Origin: Vibrio rhodolitus
GTDB taxonomy: Bacteria; Pseudomonadota; Gammaproteobacteria; Enterobacterales; Vibrionaceae
Direction of reading: 5' to 3'
Assembly: GCF_003350325.1 (NCBI RefSeq)
Contig: NZ_QLYZ01000019.1
Location: forward strand, 1-64,000
DNA length: 64,000 nt
Part shown: positions 58,970 to 64,000 of the stretch, in pieces
Layout of the letters: the number at the start of each line of letters is the position of its first letter
How positions within the stretch are numbered: position 1 is the first letter of the stretch
Position numbers and translations under genes: made by a program
Notes under the pieces: generated by a model
What the model was told of the DNA's origin: nothing
The model's database searches: none
Seen by the model: only the letters and a program-made list of their open reading frames with translations

Positions 58970-60196
58970 ATGTTTGAACCGATGATGGAAATGTCTGACG
59001 ATGCGGTAATTAAAGTCGTTGGGGTTGGTGGCGGTGGCGGTAATGCCGTTGAACACATGGTACGTGAGTCCATTGAAGGTGTTGAATTCATCAGCATCAA
59101 CACTGATGCTCAAGCACTACGTAAGACTAGCGTAAATAGCGTCATCCAAATTGGTGGCGACATGACCAAAGGTCTTGGTGCGGGTGCAAACCCACAAGTG
59201 GGACGTGACGCTGCTCTCGAAGATCGCGATAGAATTAAAGAATCCATTTGCGGTGCCGATATGGTATTTATCGCAGCTGGTATGGGCGGTGGTACCGGTA
59301 CAGGTGCTGCGCCAGTTATCGCTGAGGTTGCAAAAGAGCTAGGTATTCTTACTGTTGCGGTAGTAACAAAGCCATTTAGCTTTGAAGGTAAGAAGCGTAT
59401 GGCGTTTGCGGAACAAGGTATTGAAGAGCTGTCGAAACACGTTGACTCTCTGATTACTATTCCAAACGAAAAGCTACTTAAAGTATTGGGTCGCGGTATC
59501 ACACTACTTGAAGCTTTCGCGAGTGCAAACGACGTACTGAAGAATGCAGTTCAAGGTATCGCTGAACTTATCACACGTCCTGGCATGATCAACGTCGACT
59601 TTGCTGACGTTCGCACTGTGATGTCAGAAATGGGTCACGCGATGATGGGTAGCGGTGTTGCTAAAGGCGAAGACCGTGCAGAAGAAGCAGCAGAGATGGC
59701 TATCTCTAGCCCACTTCTTGAAGACATCGATCTAGCGGGTGCGCGTGGTGTACTAGTTAACATCACAGCTGGTCTTGATATGCGTCTTGATGAGTTTGAA
59801 ACTGTGGGTAACACAGTGAAAGCTTTCGCTTCAGACAACGCAACGGTAGTAATTGGTACTTCTCTTGACCCTGATATGGCGGACGAAATCCGTGTTACAG
59901 TGGTAGCAACCGGTATCGGTAATGAGAAAAAGCCTGACATTACATTAGTAGCAGGCGGAAAAGCAAAAGTGGCACCTGTGGCACAACCTCAGTCACAAGT
60001 TGCAACACAACAACCAGCAGCGGTAAAAGTAGAAGAGAAACCGGCACAGACATTGCAGGAAAAACCAGCAGTGACGGCTCAACCGGCAACTCAATCTACA
60101 TCAGCAAGCAATGGCTCAGGCCAAAGCACGGCACCGAAAGTTGAAAAAGATGGCTATCTAGACATCCCTGCTTTCCTACGTCGTCAAGCTGATTAA
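58970..60196 (+). CDS. ftsZ: Cell division GTPase FtsZ
   Basis: Tubulin homologue forming the Z-ring. The 408-residue protein has the tubulin signature GGGTGTG at 106-112, the T7 loop with [11 protein letters not shown] near 207-217, a Gln/Pro/Ala-rich disordered linker (about 320-390), and the C-terminal binding peptide [11 protein letters not shown] used by FtsA and ZipA. ATG 58970 has CGGAG 9-13 bases upstream. Confidence 0.98.
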   Translation: MFEPMMEMSDDAVIKVVGVGGGGGNAVEHMVRESIEGVEFISINTDAQALRKTSVNSVIQIGGDMTKGLGAGANPQVGRDAALEDRDRIKESICGADMVFIAAGMGGGTGTGAAPVIAEVAKELGILTVAVVTKPFSFEGKKRMAFAEQGIEELSKHVDSLITIPNEKLLKVLGRGITLLEAFASANDVLKNAVQGIAELITRPGMINVDFADVRTVMSEMGHAMMGSGVAKGEDRAEEAAEMAISSPLLEDIDLAGARGVLVNITAGLDMRLDEFETVGNTVKAFASDNATVVIGTSLDPDMADEIRVTVVATGIGNEKKPDITLVAGGKAKVAPVAQPQSQVATQQPAAVKVEEKPAQTLQEKPAVTAQPATQSTSASNGSGQSTAPKVEKDGYLDIPAFLRRQAD

Positions 60197-60208
60197 TACT
60201 GTCAAAAT

Positions 60209-60236
60209 TTGACATGGTTCGAAAATGTGATACGAT
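60209..60236 (+). promoter_or_regulatory. lpxC promoter
   Basis: TTGACA (60209-60214), 16-base spacer, TACGAT (60231-60236). The -35 box is the right arm of an inverted repeat TGTCAAA/TTTGACA around one base (60200-60214). A hairpin CCGATG/CATCGG follows in the leader (60243-60258). Confidence 0.65.
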
Positions 60237-60291
60237 GCGCGACCGATGATTACATCGGCGCGATTTGTAGCACCATTACTGAGGCAAGTAG

Positions 60292-61209
60292 ATGATCAGA
60301 CAACGTACTCTGAAAGAAATAGTGAAAACGACCGGTGTAGGCTTACACTCAGGGCGTAAAGTAACTTTGACTCTTCGCCCAGCAGCTGCAAATACAGGTG
60401 TTATTTACCGTCGTACGGACGTAAATCCACCAGTTGATTTTCCAGCGGATCCTGAATCAGTTCGTGACACTATGCTGTGTACAGCTCTTGTTAACGATCA
60501 AGGTATTCGTATCTCAACGGTAGAACACTTAAACGCTGCGCTAGCAGGTATGGGTATCGACAACGTGGTTATCGAAGTTGATGCGCCAGAAATTCCAATT
60601 ATGGATGGTAGTGCTAGCCCTTTCGTATTCCTACTTCAACAAGCAGGTATCGAAGAGCAAAATGCAGCAAAACGCTTTATTCGTATTAAGAAACCAGTTC
60701 GCTTTGAAGATGGCGACAAATGGGCAGAATTCGCACCGTTTAATGGTTTCCGTATGGATTTTGAAATCGAATTTAACCACCCAGCGATTGAATCTGATGA
60801 ACAACGCTTAGTGTTTGATTTCTCATCAAAAGGTTTCGTTAAAGAGATTTCTCGTGCACGAACTTTTGGTTTCATGCGTGATATCGAATACCTACAATCG
60901 CAAAACCTTGTTCTAGGTGGTAGCTTTGACAATGCAATCGTATTGGATGACTACCGTATCTTGAACGAAGAAGGTCTGCGCTTTGATAATGAGTTTGTAA
61001 CTCACAAAGTACTTGATGCGATTGGCGACCTTTACATGTGTGGTCACCCAATTATCGGTGAATTCCGTGCATTTAAATCAGGTCATGGTTTAAATAACCA
61101 ACTACTACGTAAAGTTCTTGCTGATCAAGAAGCGTGGGAATGGGTTACTTTCGAGCAAGAAGAAGTGTCACCAGTTGCATTTGCAGAGCCAAACATGGTT
61201 CTAGCATAA
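60292..61209 (+). CDS. lpxC: UDP-3-O-acyl-GlcNAc deacetylase LpxC
   Basis: Zinc enzyme for the committed step of lipid A synthesis. The 305-residue protein keeps the zinc ligands and catalytic residues at E. coli positions: H79 (VEHLNAAL), H238 and D242 (THKVLD), and H265 (KSGHGL). FtsH degrades LpxC in E. coli through its C-terminal tail; here the tail ends PNMVLA, close to the E. coli LAxxFxxxLA-type ending, so control is plausible. Confidence 0.98.
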   Translation: MIRQRTLKEIVKTTGVGLHSGRKVTLTLRPAAANTGVIYRRTDVNPPVDFPADPESVRDTMLCTALVNDQGIRISTVEHLNAALAGMGIDNVVIEVDAPEIPIMDGSASPFVFLLQQAGIEEQNAAKRFIRIKKPVRFEDGDKWAEFAPFNGFRMDFEIEFNHPAIESDEQRLVFDFSSKGFVKEISRARTFGFMRDIEYLQSQNLVLGGSFDNAIVLDDYRILNEEGLRFDNEFVTHKVLDAIGDLYMCGHPIIGEFRAFKSGHGLNNQLLRKVLADQEAWEWVTFEQEEVSPVAFAEPNMVLA

Positions 61210-61227
61210 TCAGCCAAATCCAGATTA

Positions 61228-61259
61228 GAAAAAACCAGGCTTAGAGCCTGGTTTTTTTT
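61228..61259. terminator. Bidirectional terminator between lpxC and dciA
   Basis: Stem AAAACCAGGC/GCCTGGTTTT with TTAGA loop, A-run before and T-run after; the last bases overlap the dciA stop codon. Confidence 0.9.
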
Positions 61260-61719
61260 ATGTTCGCTTGTTGGCGGCGAGTTTAGCCAAGCTTTCTAAA
61301 CGCGCTTTGACTTTCGGTGATGCCCCTTCAGCGACCGCTTTAAGATATTCGGCAGCGGTATCAGAAATTGGATCGCGCGGCTTGTCTTCGGTGCGTTTTT
61401 TATCGCCTTTGACGCGATAAAGGTCGGGGTTGATTTGCACTTCGACAGCAATTAAGCGGGCGAACCCTTGCGAGCGCAGTTGGTTAAGAATATTGAGACG
61501 ATCGTAATTGATCTTCATCATGATCGCCGCGCTTGCCACTTCGATAACCAAATGATTGTCACGCAGGTTTGCCACGCGGCAATGATCGACCGCATTCTTC
61601 GGCAAGATCGTTTTTAGCAGTTGATTGATCTTCATGATCTCTTCGGCATGTTTTTGCAAGTTAGCAAAACGTGAATCAGAGATGATCTCATTTCCCAAGG
61701 TAGGGCGGTGGTCGCGCAT
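61258..61719 (-). CDS. dciA: DUF721 protein, replicative helicase operator DciA
   Basis: 153-residue protein with an N-terminal KH-like DUF721 domain (about 28-110: NQLLKTILPKNAVDHCRVANL and NHLVIEVASAAIMMKINYDRL, cited by position 33-53 and 56-76) and a basic disordered C-terminal tail. In vibrios DciA loads the replicative helicase DnaB in place of E. coli DnaC, as shown for V. cholerae. The lpxC-dciA-secA order is typical of Vibrio and replaces the secM position of enterobacteria. Confidence 0.88.
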   Translation of the reverse strand: MRDHRPTLGNEIISDSRFANLQKHAEEIMKINQLLKTILPKNAVDHCRVANLRDNHLVIEVASAAIMMKINYDRLNILNQLRSQGFARLIAVEVQINPDLYRVKGDKKRTEDKPRDPISDTAAEYLKAVAEGASPKVKARLESLAKLAANKRT

Positions 61720-62041
61720 GACTAAGCCTTAATTTTCTAGTTCATTTCCATTTTAGCCAACCACCACAGCGGCGAATAGTCTTTTTAGCGGATAAACTTG
61801 CGCCATTCGTCGGCAAAAAATCACAAGTGCTTCAAACAATTCAATAAGAGATTGGTTGTTCGAGTGAAAAGCCCTTACACTAGGCGGCTATAAATAAACA
61901 CTCATGCCTTGAAAATCTAAGTTCTCACCACAATATCTGTGATTAATGATTTAACGCAGTATTCTTAGTTTAAAACTGAAAGAGACTGAAGGCATTAAGT
62001 AGAGATCGTGCCCGATCGACTGATAGAGAGATTCACACAAG
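61720..62041. other. dciA-secA divergent control region
   Basis: 322 bases without a gene. A -10-like TATAAA is at 61890-61895. The only ATG triplets followed in frame give two or three codons before a stop, so there is no SecM-like arrest peptide before secA. AGAGAG (62024-62029) lies about 12 bases before the secA ATG. A short hairpin around GATCG-CGATC (about 62004-62018, reading GATCGTGCCCGATC) precedes it. Confidence 0.5.
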
Positions 62042-64000
62042 ATGATAACTAAGCTACTGACAAAGGTAATTGGCAGTCGCAACGACAGAACATTGCGTCG
62101 CCTGAGAAAGATTGTAAAAGAAATCAATAATTACGAGCCAACGTTTGAAGCTCTATCTGATGAACAATTAAAGGCAAAGACTGTTGAATTTCGTCAACGT
62201 CTAGAACAAGGTGAAGACCTTGATAAATTGTTGCCAGAAGCATTTGCGACCGTACGTGAAGCATCTAAGCGTGTTTACGGCATGCGTCATTTCGACGTGC
62301 AGCTTATCGGTGGTATGGTTCTTAACGCGGGTCAAATCGCAGAGATGCGTACTGGTGAAGGTAAAACACTAACCGCAACTCTACCAGCTTACCTAAACGC
62401 TCTGCCAGGTAAAGGTGTTCACATCGTAACGGTGAACGACTACCTAGCAAAACGCGATGCCGAGACGAACCGTCCACTATTTGAATTCCTTGGTATGACT
62501 GTTGGCGTAAACGTGCCAAACATGCCACCGCAAGAGAAAAAAGAAGCTTACCAAGCTGACATTCTATACGGTACCAACAACGAATTTGGTTTTGACTACC
62601 TGCGTGACAACATGGCATTCCGTGTTGAAGACCGCGTACAACGTGAACGCTTCTTTGCGGTTGTCGATGAAGTGGACTCGATTCTAATCGATGAAGCTCG
62701 TACACCACTTATCATTTCTGGTCCTGCAGAGGATAGCTCTGAGCTATACACTCGCATCAACACTCTAATTCCACATCTGCAAAAACAAGATCAGGAAGAC
62801 TCAGAAGAGTACCGCGGTGATGGTCACTACACGGTTGATGAAAAATCAAAACAAGTTTACCTAACTGAAACGGGTCAAGAGTTCGTTGAAGAACTGATGA
62901 TCAAAAACGGTTTGATGGAAGAGGGTGACACGCTTTACTCACCAACGAACATCAGCTTGTTACACCACGTAAACGCGGCACTTCGCGCGCACGTGTTGTT
63001 TGAAATTAACGTTGATTACATCGTTAACGAGCAAGGCGAAGTGGTTATCGTTGACGAACATACTGGCCGTACAATGCCAGGTCGTCGTTGGTCTGAAGGT
63101 CTGCACCAAGCAGTGGAAGCCAAAGAAGGCGTTAAGATCCAGAATGAAAACCAAACTCTGGCATCGATTACCTTCCAGAACTACTTCCGTCTCTACGACA
63201 AACTGTCAGGTATGACAGGTACTGCCGACACCGAAGCATTCGAATTCCAATCTATCTACGGCTTGGAAACGGTAGTTATCCCAACTAACAAACCAATGAT
63301 CCGTAACGATATGCCAGATGTGGTATACCGTACTGAGCAAGAGAAATTTGCCGCAATCATTGAAGACATCAAAGAGCGCGTAGCAAAAGGTCAGCCATCG
63401 CTAGTGGGTACAGTGTCGATTGAAAAGTCAGAGCTACTGTCAAACGCACTGAAAAAAGCCAACATTAAGCACAACGTACTGAACGCTAAATTCCACGAGA
63501 AAGAAGCGGAAATCGTTGCTGAAGCGGGTACACCGGGCGCAGTAACCATCGCAACCAACATGGCCGGTCGTGGTACCGATATTGTGTTGGGTGGTAGCTG
63601 GCAAGCGAAGGTTGAGCTGCTAGACAACCCATCGAAAGAGCAAATCGATCAAATTAAAGCGGAATGGCGCGTGGTTCACGACCAAGTGCTAGAAGCTGGT
63701 GGTCTACACATCATCGGTACTGAGCGTCATGAATCTCGCCGTATCGATAACCAGCTACGTGGTCGTTCTGGTCGTCAAGGTGATGCGGGTTCTTCGCGTT
63801 TCTACCTATCAATGGAAGATGCGCTACTCCGTATCTTTACTTCTGACCGCATGGCAAGCCTAATCCAAAGCGGTATGGAAGAAGGTGAAGCGATCGAATC
63901 GAAGATGCTTTCTCGTTCAATTGAAAAAGCACAACGCAAAGTTGAAGGTCGTAACTTCGACATTCGTAAACAGCTACTTGAATACGATGACGTGGCGAAC
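62042..64000 (+). CDS. secA: Preprotein translocase ATPase SecA, N-terminal 653 codons (cut by window edge)
   Basis: Motor that drives preproteins through SecYEG. It starts [20 protein letters not shown]; Walker A RTGEGKT is at 103-109, Walker B DEVDS at 209-213, then the preprotein-crosslinking domain (about 225-375), NBD2 with [14 protein letters not shown] near 503-516 and [17 protein letters not shown] near 575-591. The frame is open to the last base, so the scaffold, wing and zinc-binding tail lie beyond the window. SecG of the same machine is encoded at 13.4 kb. Confidence 0.97.
   Translation, partial: MITKLLTKVIGSRNDRTLRRLRKIVKEINNYEPTFEALSDEQLKAKTVEFRQRLEQGEDLDKLLPEAFATVREASKRVYGMRHFDVQLIGGMVLNAGQIAEMRTGEGKTLTATLPAYLNALPGKGVHIVTVNDYLAKRDAETNRPLFEFLGMTVGVNVPNMPPQEKKEAYQADILYGTNNEFGFDYLRDNMAFRVEDRVQRERFFAVVDEVDSILIDEARTPLIISGPAEDSSELYTRINTLIPHLQKQDQEDSEEYRGDGHYTVDEKSKQVYLTETGQEFVEELMIKNGLMEEGDTLYSPTNISLLHHVNAALRAHVLFEINVDYIVNEQGEVVIVDEHTGRTMPGRRWSEGLHQAVEAKEGVKIQNENQTLASITFQNYFRLYDKLSGMTGTADTEAFEFQSIYGLETVVIPTNKPMIRNDMPDVVYRTEQEKFAAIIEDIKERVAKGQPSLVGTVSIEKSELLSNALKKANIKHNVLNAKFHEKEAEIVAEAGTPGAVTIATNMAGRGTDIVLGGSWQAKVELLDNPSKEQIDQIKAEWRVVHDQVLEAGGLHIIGTERHESRRIDNQLRGRSGRQGDAGSSRFYLSMEDALLRIFTSDRMASLIQSGMEEGEAIESKMLSRSIEKAQRKVEGRNFDIRKQLLEYDDVAN

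Noticed and set aside
61720..62041. SecM-like arrest peptide before secA
   Set aside because: All ATG codons in this interval meet a stop after two or three codons in frame.
62322..62708. 128-codon minus-strand frame within secA
   Set aside because: It lies antisense to the conserved SecA ATPase region and has no features of its own.

Overview
The window comes from a Vibrio chromosome (gammaproteobacteria, Vibrionaceae). The evidence is an OmpU porin with the Vibrio signal peptide and an almost exact OmpU body, a DciA-type helicase loader gene facing secA, a shortened MgtE without CBS domains, gene content of the large Vibrio chromosome, and a moderate GC content with strong CTA/CGT codon preference in highly expressed genes. 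Nearly everything is core housekeeping. There is no prophage, integron, CRISPR array or toxin cluster. The only clear mobile DNA is the end of an IS3-family element at the left edge and a short MITE-like repeat near 43.1-43.2 kb.

Layout. 1-213: left-edge IS3-family fragment. 261-4116: M23 endopeptidase (-), tyrS, and mgtE behind a structured 5' leader with a 14-codon leader peptide. 4095-8055: dacB (-), ompU (-), greA with a terminator-like leader hairpin, yhbY (-). 8195-13159: rlmE-ftsH-folP-glmM. 13402-20292: secG, tRNA-Leu(GAG), initiator tRNA-Met, then the rimP-nusA-infB-rbfA-truB translation/transcription operon. It stops at truB: the usual rpsO-pnp pair is missing and tolC (-) follows, which suggests a rearrangement junction. 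20364-28883: tolC, then nudF-DUF1249-cpdA-yqiA and parE-parC. 28985-33453: degS and degQ (-), zapG (-), zapE. 33700-38681: rplM-rpsI, petABC (cytochrome bc1) and sspAB. 38749-43010: dolP, diaA, yraN and lpoA (all -), and rsmI (+).

43.0-44.6 kb is the most unusual stretch. It holds a MITE-like inverted repeat, a ten-copy 7-bp tandem repeat, an RNase P RNA gene whose P3 arm carries a 24-nt unit in three tandem copies, and then two consecutive terminator-ended structured segments that look like small RNAs. No mraZ is present in front of the division cluster. 44638-60196 is the dcw cluster: rsmH-ftsL-ftsI-murE-murF-mraY-murD-ftsW-murG-murC-ftsQ-ftsA-ftsZ, without ddlB. lpxC, dciA (-) and the first 653 codons of secA (cut by the window edge) complete it.

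Many genes work together on the envelope. The dcw cluster makes and polymerises lipid II at the septum. LpoA, DacB, the M23 enzyme and ZapG/ZapE modulate peptidoglycan growth and division. GlmM and LpxC feed UDP-sugar precursors to peptidoglycan and LPS, FtsH classically controls LpxC level, DegS/DegQ handle periplasmic stress, and SecG/SecA serve export. I found no unambiguous new protein system. The observations worth following are RNA-level: the mgtE leader, the greA leader, the expanded rnpB, and the two putative RNAs before rsmH.
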